Shown: piece after piece, positions 27,981 through 37,647 of the stretch
Layout: every line of letters begins with the position of its first letter
Numbering within the stretch: position 1 is the stretch's first letter
Origin: Candidatus Neomicrothrix sp. UBA2974
GTDB lineage: Bacteria; Actinomycetota; Acidimicrobiia; Acidimicrobiales; MedAcidi-G1
DNA: 64,000 nt
Assembly: GCA_002348705.1 (NCBI GenBank)
Contig: DEAU01000013.1
Location: 123,007 to 187,006 of the forward strand
Direction: 5' to 3'
Notes under the pieces: generated by a model
The model's input: only the letters and a program-made list of their open reading frames with translations
The model's database searches: none
Told to the model about the DNA's origin: nothing
Translations under genes and position numbers: made by a program

Positions 27981-30239
27981 GTGACCGACCAGAACGATCC
28001 GATTGACGGCAGAGACTCTGAGCCGAACATCGACGCCGACGCGCCCACAACCGGAGACATGGCTTCGCTGGCCTCAGAGGTGCTCAAGGAGGAAGCCGCC
28101 CGCCATGCCGAACAGGCGACCTCCGAAGTTCTATTTGCAGACGACCTGCTCCCTGGTGTGAGAAGTGAGGGACTTTCCCTCAAGAAGGGTCTCGCCATGG
28201 GCGGCGGAGCGGCCACCTTCGTGGTTCTCGCTCTTCTCAACTCGCTCGACGAACTACAGCACGCCGCGATTGCGGTACTTGCCCCTGAGATCCGCGACAC
28301 CTTCGGCGTCGGCGATGGGACCATCACCTTCATCGCCAGCGCATCCGGGGCTTTCGTGGTACTCGGAGCCGTTCCCATGGGATGGGCCGCTGATCGTTTC
28401 CGACGCATACCTATTATCGGCTGGTCCAGCGTGATCTTCGCCGGTATGGTCACCCTGTCGGGTTTGGCAGTCAACGCCTTCGCCTTCTTCTGGACTCGCT
28501 TCGGCGTCGGCATCGCCAAGGCCAACACCATCCCGGTCCACTCATCGGTCATCGCCGATACCTACCCGATTGGGATCCGCGGCCGAATCGGTGCGATTGA
28601 AAAAGGCTCGGGTCGGGTTCTAGCCGTCCTCAGTCCGGTGGTGGTGGGCGGCATCGCCGCCTGGGCCAATGGGCCAGGAGAAGTCGACGGTTGGCGCTGG
28701 GCCTACTACGTGCTCGGCATCCCAGTCGCTGTGGTCGCCGTATTCGCTTTCTTCCTCAAGGAGCCGATGCGAGGACGTTGGGAGAAAGAAGACGTCCTCG
28801 AGGAATCATTCACCGAAGACAATCCAGTTCCCGTGTCCATGGAAGCCTCGTTCTCCCGCCTCATGCAGATCAAGACGATGAAGGCGGTCGTGGTCGGTTT
28901 TAGCGCCCTCGGCTTTGGCCTGTTCACCGCCCCCGTCCTTGAGAACCTCTGGCTGGAAGACAAGTTCGGTCTCGAATCCTTTGAACGCGGCGCCTGGGGC
29001 ACCCTCTCGGGACTTGCCACGGTTGTCGCCCTGTTCTTTGTTGGCCCCCGATTCGACCGTATGTGGCGCGAGAACCCCACCCGAACACTGCATCTGGTGG
29101 GCGGCCTAATCGGTTTTTCGGCGATCTTCAAGCCAATCCAGTGGGCCATGCCATCAGTACCCCTGTTCATAGCCTTTTCCATCCCCACGCTGGTAATGCT
29201 GAACACGGCATTCGCAATGGTTGGACCACTCATCCAAGCCATCGTCCCCTACCGGCTCCGCGGCAGTGGCACAGCGCTCATCACCCTCTACATCTTCTTC
29301 ATCGGTGGAACGGGTGGTGGTCTGGTGTCGTTCATGTTTGCCGACTCCTGGGGTCCCCGAATCACCACGCTCGTGCTGACCGTACCTTCAGCCGTCATTG
29401 GGGGCTGGATCATGTACCGAGGAGCACGCCATGTCCGCGGTGACCTCTCTCTCAACGTCCAGGACCTGCTAGACGAACAGGACGAACAGCGCCGCGCCTC
29501 CTCTGAAGGCGAAGTGCCTGCTCTACAGGTCAACAACGTGGACTTCTCCTACGGCTCAGTCCAGGTCCTGTTCGGTGTGGCGTTCGAAGTCCGCAGGGGT
29601 GAAACACTGGCGCTCTTGGGCACCAACGGTGCCGGCAAGTCGACAATTCTTCGGGTCATCAGTGGCCTAGGCATCCCGCAACGCGGCGTAGTCCGACTCC
29701 ACGGCCGCACCATCACATACACCTCACCCCAGATGCGTTCTCGTCTCGGTATCCAGCAACTTCCTGGCGGACAAGGCGTCTTCCCCGACATGACCGTCCA
29801 CCAAAACCTCGTCATGGGCTCCTTCGTCCACCGGGCTGATAAAGCAGATGTAGAGCGTCGGATAAGCCAAGTCCTTGAGCTTTTCCCTGACCTCAGCCGG
29901 AGACAGGAACAACGGGCCGGATCGATGTCCGGTGGGCAACAGCAAATGCTGGCTCTTGCTCGGGTACTGCTCCATGAGCCCGAAGTGCTGCTCATCGACG
30001 AACTCTCACTCGGCCTGGCCCCAACTGTCGTTCAGGACCTGCTAGCTCTGATTGAGCGTCTCAAAGAACGCGGACAGACCATTCTCGTCGTCGAACAGTC
30101 GCTAAATGTGGCGCTGTCAATCGCCGACCGGGCCATCTTCCTCGAGAAGGGCCAAGTGCGATTCGAGGGTTCGGCATCCGAACTCGCCGAACGTGATGAC
30201 CTCGCCCGGGCCGTCTTCCTCGGACGGGATGGAGGCTGA
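27981..30239 (+). CDS. Fusion of an MFS transporter and a LivF-type ABC ATPase
   Basis: 752-residue protein. Residues about 1-70 are an acidic cytoplasmic stretch. About 70-485 form a 12-helix MFS domain with the loop signature GWAADRFRR and GVGIAKANTIPVHSS. About 510-752 are a full LivF-like ATPase: GTNGAGKST Walker A, MSGGQQQ signature, LLIDELSLGL Walker B, and a switch His region VVEQSLNVAL. I see no stop or frame change between the halves. It begins with GTG after a GGGGGA Shine-Dalgarno, and ends one base before the LivHMG-type gene. Confidence 0.9.
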   Translation: MTDQNDPIDGRDSEPNIDADAPTTGDMASLASEVLKEEAARHAEQATSEVLFADDLLPGVRSEGLSLKKGLAMGGGAATFVVLALLNSLDELQHAAIAVLAPEIRDTFGVGDGTITFIASASGAFVVLGAVPMGWAADRFRRIPIIGWSSVIFAGMVTLSGLAVNAFAFFWTRFGVGIAKANTIPVHSSVIADTYPIGIRGRIGAIEKGSGRVLAVLSPVVVGGIAAWANGPGEVDGWRWAYYVLGIPVAVVAVFAFFLKEPMRGRWEKEDVLEESFTEDNPVPVSMEASFSRLMQIKTMKAVVVGFSALGFGLFTAPVLENLWLEDKFGLESFERGAWGTLSGLATVVALFFVGPRFDRMWRENPTRTLHLVGGLIGFSAIFKPIQWAMPSVPLFIAFSIPTLVMLNTAFAMVGPLIQAIVPYRLRGSGTALITLYIFFIGGTGGGLVSFMFADSWGPRITTLVLTVPSAVIGGWIMYRGARHVRGDLSLNVQDLLDEQDEQRRASSEGEVPALQVNNVDFSYGSVQVLFGVAFEVRRGETLALLGTNGAGKSTILRVISGLGIPQRGVVRLHGRTITYTSPQMRSRLGIQQLPGGQGVFPDMTVHQNLVMGSFVHRADKADVERRISQVLELFPDLSRRQEQRAGSMSGGQQQMLALARVLLHEPEVLLIDELSLGLAPTVVQDLLALIERLKERGQTILVVEQSLNVALSIADRAIFLEKGQVRFEGSASELAERDDLARAVFLGRDGG

Positions 30240-30240
30240 G

Positions 30241-33120
30241 ATGACGGAACTCGCCTTCGCACTCCCGAAGCTCTTAGCTACCGGTCCGTCCGTCCTTGCC
30301 GTCTGGACAACACGGCAACTGTGGTTCGACGGCATTGTCAACGGGATGGTTTTCGGGCTACTCGCCCTCGGTGTGGTCCTTATTTACCGGTCCACCAGGG
30401 TGATCAATCTGGCCGTTGGCAACATGGGTCTGCCTGCCTCTGGCCTGATGGCCGTGATGGTCTTAAACCATGGCTTTCCCTACTGGGTTGCCCTAGCCAT
30501 CGCCCTGCTGACCGGAACGGTGATTGGCACCGCCGTAGAACGGGCAGTAATTCGCCGCTTGTTCGATGCCCCCCGAGTCATTGTGCTAGTTGCAACCATC
30601 GGCATCGCCCAGCTCATGCAGGCCGTCCTAGCCGCTCTTCCGGACGTCGAAGCCAGTAAAGGTTCCCGGTTCCCGGTTCCACTGGGCTTCACTTCGGATG
30701 ACGTACTTGGCATCCGAGTAACTGGGCCCAAGGTAACGATCCTCGTTGTCGTTCCACTGCTAGCCCTCGGCCTGGCATGGTTTCTGAACCGCACTGTTTT
30801 CGGTCAGACCGTTCAGGCCTCAGCTTCTAACGCGGACCTAGCACGTATGTCTGGAATCGATCCCAAGATCGTGCAGCTCTTCGTCTGGACGGTAGCTGGA
30901 TTGCTATCCAGCGTCTCACTCCTACTGCTGTCTGGGAACCGCGGTGCCATCACCGGAATGGCGAACCTAGGGCCCAACACCATGACCCGTGCCCTGGCCG
31001 CAGCGGTAATCGCTGGAATGGTCTCCTTCCCCAGGGCTCTGGTGGCCGGCGTACTGATCGGCGTGGTCCAAGCGCATGTGCAATTCAACCTCCTTGGACA
31101 GAGTGGCCTAATTGACTTCTTGCTGTTCGTAGTCGTAGCAATTGCCGTCGCCCTCCAGAGCCGGGGCATGGCCGAAGCCGAAGGCTCATTCTCGTTCTCC
31201 GCTAGACGCCGACCTATTCCCGAGCGGCTCCGCAGTGTCTGGTGGGTCCGCCACCTATCGACTATGGCCTGCGGGCTGCTGCTAACCATCGCCCTAGTTC
31301 TTCCACTCATCGTGACACTTCCGTCTCGACACCTGCTTTACGCCAGCATCGTCGGCTTCGCTGTCTGTGCCCTGTCGATGTCAATCGTGACCGGATGGGC
31401 TGGCCAGCTATCCCTGAGCCAAATGGCGTTCGCCGGCGTTGGAGCACTCATAGCTGCAGGATTCAATCGGGGTCTTGAGGTAGGCATCGGCATCGGGGAA
31501 TGGCATCTAGCCACCCTGTCCGTTCCCCGGGTTCCTTACCTCATCTCGATGGTTTTGGCATCAGTCGTTGCTGCAGGAGTGGCAGCATTGATCGGTCTCG
31601 GAGCGTTGCGGGTCAAAGGCCTTCTGCTCGCCGTAACCACCTTCGCTTTCGCGCTTGCCGCCCAGCAATACATCTTCAAGCGGCCGGCTTTCAACGGCGG
31701 TTTTCGCCAGAGCATCCCGTTTCGCCGCGGCAGCGCCGGACCCTTTGACCTGTCAAGTCAACGCTCGTATTACTACTTTTGTCTCGCAGTCTTGGTCCTT
31801 CTCGTCCTAGTCGTCCGCCGCATGCGATCGAGCGGAATCGGCCGCACGATCATCAGTGTGCGTGAAAACGAGTACACGGCAGCGGCCTACACGGTTGGAC
31901 CGTCGCGCACCAAGTTGACGGCCTTTGCTCTGGCCGGTGCTATTGCGGGCATGGGCGGTGCTCTTCTGGGCGGTCTGGTCCAAAACATCCCCTACTCCGA
32001 CCGATTATTTCTGATTGGCGACTCGCTCCGCCTCGTATCGATGGTTGTTATCGGTGGTCTGGGCACGATCATGGGCCCGGTCATCGGCGCTCTTTGGGTA
32101 GTGGGCCTCCCAGCGTTCTGGCCAGACAACGAACTAGTTCCATTGTTCACCTCCAGCATCGGTCTTTTGGTCCTGTTGCTTTACTTCCCTGGCGGATTAA
32201 TACAGATCGCTTACTCAGCACGCGACGCCCTTCTTCGCATCGCCAACGCCCGCCTAGGTCCGGTCAACACGGCCCGCCCCCCTGACCTACCGGCGATTGC
32301 TACCAGTGGCGGCACCAGCCGGTCAGTCGTGGATGGTCCGGCACTAGCCGTATCAGACGTATCGGTGACTTTTGGAGGCCTGAGAGCTGTGGACGGCGTG
32401 ACCCTAGAAGCTCTACCTGGCGAGGTGGTGGGTCTAATCGGCACGAACGGTGCCGGCAAGTCAACACTGATGAACGCCATCGGCGGATTCACCCCTGCCG
32501 AAGGATCCGTCGAAATCCTCAGTCGAAACGCCTCTTCAATGGGATCCGCTAGCCGGGCGCGCCTCGGCCTAGGCCGCACCTTCCAAGATGCCCGACTCTT
32601 CCCAGAACTCACCGTGCGCGAAACGGTGCAGGTTGCCCTTGAGGCTCGCGACAGAACCGGGCTTTTGTCAACCGCCCTATTCCTGCCATCAGCCAGTCGG
32701 GCCGAACGAACTAAGCGCTCCGCGGCGGACGATCTGATCGGCTTCCTCGGCCTCGGACGATATGCGGACACCTTAGTATCTGACCTGTCAACCGGAACAC
32801 GTCGCATTGTTGAACTAGCTGGGTTGCTCGCCCTCGACGCAAGAATTCTCTGTCTTGATGAGCCGACGGCCGGCATTGCCCAACGGGAGGCCGAAGCTTT
32901 CGGGCCGTTACTCAAGCAGATCCAACAGGAACTGGCGGCCACCATGATCGTGATTGAACACGATATGCCCATGATCATGTCGTTGTCCGACAGGGTGTAC
33001 TGCCTGGAAGCAGGCCAGATCATTGCCGAGGGCTATCCCGACATCGTCAGGAACAACCCGAAGGTCGTGGCCAGTTATCTAGGAACTGATGAACGCGCCA
33101 TCGCCCGCAGCGACTCCTGA
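30241..33120 (+). CDS. Fusion of LivH-type permease, LivM-type permease and LivG-type ABC ATPase
   Basis: 959 residues from the ATG at 30241 (the frame reaches back into the previous gene, but TGA-G-ATG and the hydrophobic start fix this position). Domains in order: LivH-like permease about 20-300 (FGLLALGVVLIYRSTRVINLAVG), LivM-like permease about 385-660 (GWAGQLSLSQMAFAGVGA), and a LivG-like ATPase about 700-950 (GTNGAGKST, LSTGTRR in the signature position, ILCLDEPTAGIA). The signature LSTGT departs from LSGGQ. Together with the preceding LivF-like domain all four Liv components exist, but no substrate-binding protein is near. Confidence 0.92.
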   Translation: MTELAFALPKLLATGPSVLAVWTTRQLWFDGIVNGMVFGLLALGVVLIYRSTRVINLAVGNMGLPASGLMAVMVLNHGFPYWVALAIALLTGTVIGTAVERAVIRRLFDAPRVIVLVATIGIAQLMQAVLAALPDVEASKGSRFPVPLGFTSDDVLGIRVTGPKVTILVVVPLLALGLAWFLNRTVFGQTVQASASNADLARMSGIDPKIVQLFVWTVAGLLSSVSLLLLSGNRGAITGMANLGPNTMTRALAAAVIAGMVSFPRALVAGVLIGVVQAHVQFNLLGQSGLIDFLLFVVVAIAVALQSRGMAEAEGSFSFSARRRPIPERLRSVWWVRHLSTMACGLLLTIALVLPLIVTLPSRHLLYASIVGFAVCALSMSIVTGWAGQLSLSQMAFAGVGALIAAGFNRGLEVGIGIGEWHLATLSVPRVPYLISMVLASVVAAGVAALIGLGALRVKGLLLAVTTFAFALAAQQYIFKRPAFNGGFRQSIPFRRGSAGPFDLSSQRSYYYFCLAVLVLLVLVVRRMRSSGIGRTIISVRENEYTAAAYTVGPSRTKLTAFALAGAIAGMGGALLGGLVQNIPYSDRLFLIGDSLRLVSMVVIGGLGTIMGPVIGALWVVGLPAFWPDNELVPLFTSSIGLLVLLLYFPGGLIQIAYSARDALLRIANARLGPVNTARPPDLPAIATSGGTSRSVVDGPALAVSDVSVTFGGLRAVDGVTLEALPGEVVGLIGTNGAGKSTLMNAIGGFTPAEGSVEILSRNASSMGSASRARLGLGRTFQDARLFPELTVRETVQVALEARDRTGLLSTALFLPSASRAERTKRSAADDLIGFLGLGRYADTLVSDLSTGTRRIVELAGLLALDARILCLDEPTAGIAQREAEAFGPLLKQIQQELAATMIVIEHDMPMIMSLSDRVYCLEAGQIIAEGYPDIVRNNPKVVASYLGTDERAIARSDS

Positions 33121-33180
33121 TAACCGGGATAACCCCTATTCGACTATTCCGCGATGACGAACTGGCTCGGGGACATCGGA

Positions 33181-34278
33181 CTAATCGTCGCCATCGCTCC
33201 CTGACCTTTGACCCAAAAGGTCTTCACGGATCTCAGTTCCACCGGGAGCCGTGCTTGTCCGCTCTGCGACCTGATTGACCCAGACCGTCCGCTGAGGGAA
33301 TGGAATCTCTATGCCATTTATGTCGAAAGCCTTCTTGAGACGAGCCCGGATGAGGCGACCTGTGGCCCATTGCTCACCCGGCTCGGTTTTGACGGCTAAG
33401 CGGATGGAAATTGCATCAGCCCCAAAGTTCTGGACACCCCAGATCTCGGGTTCTTCAATGATGGTGGTCGACTCATTCTCTTCCCGCCACACCTCATCAG
33501 CTACCTCTTTGATGACACTGGCCGCCAGGTCGATGTCGGTGTCATAGGCGACATCGACATCGAGAACCGTTCGGGCCCATAGTTGCGAGGAGTTGCCGAC
33601 CCGACGAATCTCGCCATTGGGCACCACCCATAGAGCACCGTTAACGTCGCGAAGGACTGTGGTCCGCAATGTGACCCTCTCTACAGTCCCCGAGGCCGCA
33701 CCAACGTCGACGTAGTCGCCAACTCCGTACTGGTCTTCAATGATGATGAAGATGCCGGCGATGAAATCGGCGACTAGCGATTGGGCACCAAATCCCACGG
33801 CGAGACCAACGATGCCTGCCCCGGCTATTAGTGGTCCTAGATCGAGGCCGAGTTCACCAAGGGCAACCATGAATGCCAACGCATACACCGCGAAACCAGC
33901 CAGGCTCCGCAATACCGCTCCGAGGGTCATGGCCCGCTGGCGGGCCCGCTCGGCCTGGTCTTGGATCCTCTGGATCCTCTTACGGGCCCGTCGTCCCAGA
34001 CGAGAGAGCGCAGCGCTGGACTCCTCCTCCGCCTTGGTCTCCTCCCGAGTACGAGACTCGACGAGACGAGTAACCATACGGTCGATGGCACGCTTTACCA
34101 GACGGTTCACCACCACCGCACCAATCAGGATGACCACGACCTTTAGCGGCCGCTCCACAACCCAATCGACCAATGAGGCGAGGCTCTCATTCCCGGTGCT
34201 ATCCCAGATCCACTCGCAGATCAGCCCGGGCTCAAGGCCACAGGCGTCGACCAGTTCCGTATCCGTAACTTCAGCCAT
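33181..34278 (-). CDS. Mechanosensitive channel of the MscS family
   Basis: Osmotic-release channel, 365 residues from the ATG at 34278, which has GGAGG 8 nt upstream; a GTG at 34287 is too close to it. One N-terminal hydrophobic helix near 45-65 is followed by a charged, coiled region (about 75-120), then two membrane helices. The second is the pore-lining TM3 with GIVGLAVGFGAQSLVADFIAGIF, very like MscS. The beta domain begins with GVGDYVDVG. The tail is cytoplasmic. It converges with the transporter operon across 60 bp. Confidence 0.93.
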   Translation of the reverse strand: MAEVTDTELVDACGLEPGLICEWIWDSTGNESLASLVDWVVERPLKVVVILIGAVVVNRLVKRAIDRMVTRLVESRTREETKAEEESSAALSRLGRRARKRIQRIQDQAERARQRAMTLGAVLRSLAGFAVYALAFMVALGELGLDLGPLIAGAGIVGLAVGFGAQSLVADFIAGIFIIIEDQYGVGDYVDVGAASGTVERVTLRTTVLRDVNGALWVVPNGEIRRVGNSSQLWARTVLDVDVAYDTDIDLAASVIKEVADEVWREENESTTIIEEPEIWGVQNFGADAISIRLAVKTEPGEQWATGRLIRARLKKAFDINGIEIPFPQRTVWVNQVAERTSTAPGGTEIREDLLGQRSGSDGDD

Positions 34279-34375
34279 CGCCCTCACCTCCAGTCCGGAC
34301 GGTAGCGGACCCAGTACCCCAGGGGTCCGACTCGAAGAGCGATTTAATGACTCCCGGGTACCAAGAGAGTCGGCC

Positions 34376-34579
34376 TCAACCTACAAGGGTGATTAGGGCC
34401 CAGAGAGCGGCCAGTGAACCGAGGACGATGTATAGGACGCTGCGCCAAATTGGTGGCCGTTCGAGGTCGCCGTCATCAGGGGTACGCGGTGGACGGACCA
34501 GAGCCATGCCATTACCCACGGCCATAGCGGAACCGAGGGCCAATAGGAGCCAGCCCAACAAGTCCTCGCCAAGGATCAC
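34376..34579 (-). CDS. Small membrane protein of unknown function
   Basis: 67 residues, GTG start. Two hydrophobic helices (about 8-27 and 45-66) flank a polar loop with RPPRTPDDGDLERPPIW. It is placed 20 nt after the dnaB stop on the same strand, which supports a real co-transcribed gene. I do not recognise the family. No catalytic motif is visible, and the role is unknown. Confidence 0.6.
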   Translation of the reverse strand: MILGEDLLGWLLLALGSAMAVGNGMALVRPPRTPDDGDLERPPIWRSVLYIVLGSLAALWALITLVG

Positions 34580-34599
34580 TGAAAAACGCCGTCGATTAG

Positions 34600-36123
34600 T
34601 TAGCTAGCCCGTGCCATGTTGGCAAAGCGGGTGTGCCGAGGAATCCAAGCCAGTTTCACCTCGCCTGTCGGGCCGTTGCGATGCTTGGAAATGATCACCT
34701 CAGCCATGCCAGCATCGACCGAATCCGGGTTGTACACCTCGTCCCGGTAGAGGAAAAGCACCACATCAGCATCTTGTTCAATCGAGCCCGATTCCCGGAG
34801 ATCGGAAAGCATCGGCCGCTTGTCCTGCCGATTCTCCAGTCCCCGGGATAACTGCGACAGGCCGATCACAGGGCACTGCAGTTCTCGAGCCAGAATCTTT
34901 AGCCCCCGACTGATCTCAGCAACCTCAACCTGACGGCTTTCTGCTGTGTGCCGGCCAGTCATTAATTGGAGGTAGTCCACAACAACCACACCGAGTTTGC
35001 CGACTCGGCTCTTGAGACGACGGGCCTTGGCCCGGATCTCCATGACCGAGGTGTTTGGGTTGTCGTCGATCCAGATGTTCGCCTCTCCAAGTTTCCCAAC
35101 GCCGCGGTTTATCTTCGACCAGTCCTCAGACGTCAGTTGACCGTTTCGAATGGCTGTGGCGTCAACTCGGGCTTCCGAGCAAAGAATCCGCTGGACGATT
35201 TCGAGTTGACTCATCTCGAGCGAGAAGACCACCGCTGGGAGTCCTTCTCGAATGCCGATATTGGCCGCAATTCCGAGACCAAACGCCGTCTTTCCCATAG
35301 CGGGTCGAGCACCAACGATTATTAGAGATTCGTCCTGAAGGCCCGACAACTTCTGATCAAGGTCTGTGTAGCCGGACGGCGTACCGGTTATATCCGCGCC
35401 TTGCTCATAAAGATGTTCAAGTCGGTCGAGATTCACGTTCAGCAAATCGCGCATTTGGGCCATGGAGTCAGTTACCCGTCCCTGGCCGACCTGAAAGACA
35501 AGGTTCTCTGCCTCGTCAACTGCCTTGACAACATCGTCGGGATGGCCGTAACCGATTTCGGCTATCTCGTTGGCGGCACCGATCAGGCTTCGAAGGGTTG
35601 CGTGTTCTTGGACGATGCTGGCGTACTTAGTAGCACTCGACGTGGCAGGGGTGGACGCCTGAAGTTCGAGCAGCAGGCCTGGACCACCAATCTGATCAAG
35701 AAGACCAGCCCGAGTAAGGGCTTCGGCCACAGTAACCGGGTCAGCGGGCTCACCTGCTGAATAAAGGCTGCAGATGGCCTCGAACACGTGACCATGGGAC
35801 GGCTTGTAGAAATGCTCGGCGGCCGTCAACTCAAGGGCGTCAGCAATAGCGTCACGCGACAGAAGCATGGCGCCCAGCAAAGAGGCCTCAGCATCCAAGT
35901 TGTGGGGCGGCACACGCAACGAAGAACCGCCTCCGGATCGACCGTCTCCGCGATGATTGCTGGGCCTGACCGATGAATCCCAGCGCGGCGGTTCCTCGAA
36001 AGGTGGTGGCTCTTCGTATGGCATCGACTCGCCTACCGGTGCCGACATAGACGTCTCCGAGTTTCCTAAGAAACCCTCCCCGTCAAGGTCGTCGTGCGAG
36101 TCGCCTTCAGATAGCCCGGTCAC
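34600..36123 (-). CDS. dnaB: Replicative DNA helicase DnaB
   Basis: Hexameric helicase of the replication fork, 507 residues starting at GTG. An acidic, Pro/Gly-rich N-terminal extension of about 70 residues precedes VPPHNLDAEASLLGAML, where the conserved N-domain starts. RecA-like motor: GARPAMGKTAFGLG Walker A, FSLEMS, VVVDYLQLM Walker B, and LSQLSRGLENR, ESGSIEQDADVV. No intein interrupts it, unlike in several mycobacteria. It is downstream of rplI by about 200 nt, the usual order. Confidence 0.96.
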   Translation of the reverse strand: MTGLSEGDSHDDLDGEGFLGNSETSMSAPVGESMPYEEPPPFEEPPRWDSSVRPSNHRGDGRSGGGSSLRVPPHNLDAEASLLGAMLLSRDAIADALELTAAEHFYKPSHGHVFEAICSLYSAGEPADPVTVAEALTRAGLLDQIGGPGLLLELQASTPATSSATKYASIVQEHATLRSLIGAANEIAEIGYGHPDDVVKAVDEAENLVFQVGQGRVTDSMAQMRDLLNVNLDRLEHLYEQGADITGTPSGYTDLDQKLSGLQDESLIIVGARPAMGKTAFGLGIAANIGIREGLPAVVFSLEMSQLEIVQRILCSEARVDATAIRNGQLTSEDWSKINRGVGKLGEANIWIDDNPNTSVMEIRAKARRLKSRVGKLGVVVVDYLQLMTGRHTAESRQVEVAEISRGLKILARELQCPVIGLSQLSRGLENRQDKRPMLSDLRESGSIEQDADVVLFLYRDEVYNPDSVDAGMAEVIISKHRNGPTGEVKLAWIPRHTRFANMARAS

Positions 36124-36320
36124 ATCAGTTCACTATTCAGCTCGTCATACACGTATTGAAGAATGCCTGTTGGCACCTGTGGGGAACCAGAAGGAAAAAC
36201 TATGAACTTCTCCCCATTGGTCGCCTGGCAGAAGGGGAAAACTGGCAATGTCTGTGGACGGACGCCGGTCTCTTCAACTGCCATGGGTCGGAACAACCAA
36301 AAACCGTTGACACGCCGATA

Positions 36321-36767
36321 TCAGTCTTCGGCTTGCACCTCGACAGTCACGGGAACAGCGACCTCGGCATGAAGTTCAACCATGAACTCGTGTGATCCCA
36401 CTTCTTTCACAACGTCTCCAACCACCTGACGGCGATCGATCTCTAGACCGACTTGCGACACAAGAGCATCGGCGACCTCCGCCGCACCGACAGAGCCGAA
36501 AAGACGACCCTCATCAGAGGCCTTGGCCATGACTTGCAAAACGACCCCAGCGACCTGGGTGGCCGCAGCCTCCGCCTCACTGCGGTCGGCAGCAGCCTTC
36601 AGCGCCCGCTTGCGTTGCATTGCCTCTGCTTGAGCAGCCACACCGACTGCGGCTTCAATAGCTAGGCCCTGAGGGACGAGGTAATTTCGAGCGTAGCCTC
36701 GTGCTACCTCCACGATGTCGCCAGTCCGTCCAAGACCATCGACATCGGAACGCAGAAGAACCTTCAC
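36321..36767 (-). CDS. rplI: 50S ribosomal protein bL9
   Basis: Large-subunit protein of 148 residues. The N-domain [35 protein letters not shown] is the bL9 signature. A helical linker and a C-domain ([22 protein letters not shown]) follow. It starts with GTG that overlaps the rpsR stop (GTGA), with GAGGTGG before it, so both are translated together. Confidence 0.96.
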   Translation of the reverse strand: MKVLLRSDVDGLGRTGDIVEVARGYARNYLVPQGLAIEAAVGVAAQAEAMQRKRALKAAADRSEAEAAATQVAGVVLQVMAKASDEGRLFGSVGAAEVADALVSQVGLEIDRRQVVGDVVKEVGSHEFMVELHAEVAVPVTVEVQAED

Positions 36768-37195
36768 GATTCCACCTCGTCGGCCTCGTCAACCGCAGTC
36801 ACATCAGCATCCACGAGGGCCTCGTCATCAACAGCTTCGGCCTCCAATCCGGGCGGCGGACCGCTAGGACGAGGTGGCGGACCATCGGCCCGCTGTCCAC
36901 GTTCGTCGTTGCGACGATCGCGCCGCTGTGTGGTCACTCTGTTGGCGTAAGGAATTAACGCCATCTCCCTAGCATTTTTGACTGCTCGGGCGACTTCACG
37001 CTGCTGTTTTTCTGAGTTGCCACTAACCCGACGAGCCTTCAGCTTGGCTCGCTCGGATATGAACTTTCGCAGCATCTCCGTGTCTTTGTAATCGACATAT
37101 TCCACCTTGGCGATGGTCAGTGCGCTGACTTTCTTCTTGCCACGGCGACCAGTCTCACGGCCCTTGGCTCGACGCGGAGGGGTTCGGCGCGCCAT
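36764..37195 (-). CDS. rpsR: 30S ribosomal protein bS18, cysteine-free form with acidic C-terminal extension
   Basis: 143 residues instead of the usual 75-95. The core is [19 protein letters not shown] and [29 protein letters not shown]. The zinc-type cysteines are replaced by Ser and Thr and the whole protein has no Cys, so this is the C-minus form. After about residue 85 a tail of roughly 55 residues follows: first Arg-rich, then Pro-rich ([11 protein letters not shown]), then strongly acidic, ending DEVES. The ATG overlaps the ssb stop. Confidence 0.94.
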   Translation of the reverse strand: MARRTPPRRAKGRETGRRGKKKVSALTIAKVEYVDYKDTEMLRKFISERAKLKARRVSGNSEKQQREVARAVKNAREMALIPYANRVTTQRRDRRNDERGQRADGPPPRPSGPPPGLEAEAVDDEALVDADVTAVDEADEVES

Positions 37196-37632
37196 CAGAA
37201 GGGCTCCTCATCGGGATAAGCCGTCGGGGCCGCCTGACCACCACCTGCAGCTGATGCAGCAGACCCGCCACCTTCGCCGCCACGAAACTCATTCCGGGTG
37301 ATCTCAGCCGTAGCCCACTTGAGACTCGGTGCCACATCGTCAGCCACAATTTCAACCTTGGAACGCCGCTCTCCGTCTTGGTTCTCCCATGACCGTTGGT
37401 CAAGTCGGCCGTAAACGATGACGCGAGCGCCTTTAGTGACGGATTCAGCCACATTCTCGGCGAGATTCCGCCAGCAGGTGATGTCGAAAAAGGAGACGAC
37501 TTCCTCCTCATTTTGACCCTTCCGATTCCAAGCCAACCCAAAATTCGCCACAGCAGCGCCGCCTGGAGTGAACCGGAGTTCGGGGTCGCGGGTCACGTTG
37601 CCCACAACAGTCACGGTGTTGTCGAATGCCAT
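37195..37632 (-). CDS. ssb: Single-stranded DNA-binding protein
   Basis: 145 residues. An OB-fold of about 110 residues begins [20 protein letters not shown] and includes WNRKGQ and [14 protein letters not shown] Gly/Ala-rich linker ([15 protein letters not shown]) follows, and then the acidic interaction tip PDEEPF, a variant of the common DDIPF ending. Its position between rpsF and rpsR is standard. It begins 15 nt after the rpsF stop, on the same strand. Confidence 0.95.
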   Translation of the reverse strand: MAFDNTVTVVGNVTRDPELRFTPGGAAVANFGLAWNRKGQNEEEVVSFFDITCWRNLAENVAESVTKGARVIVYGRLDQRSWENQDGERRSKVEIVADDVAPSLKWATAEITRNEFRGGEGGGSAASAAGGGQAAPTAYPDEEPF

Positions 37633-37647
37633 GTCTGTCTTTCCTAG

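Noticed and set aside
27620..28552. 310-codon minus-strand frame under the acyl-CoA dehydrogenase and transporter genes
   Set aside because: Both genes on plus are clear; the frame is low-complexity Ser/Pro/Ala/Arg, typical of an antisense shadow.
33740..34396. 218-codon plus-strand frame over mscS
   Set aside because: Antisense to the MscS gene, Arg/Ser/Thr-rich, and without a recognised domain.
34600..36123. Intein in dnaB (also considered for gyrA and dnaA)
   Set aside because: All three translate as one continuous family protein of normal length, with motifs uninterrupted.
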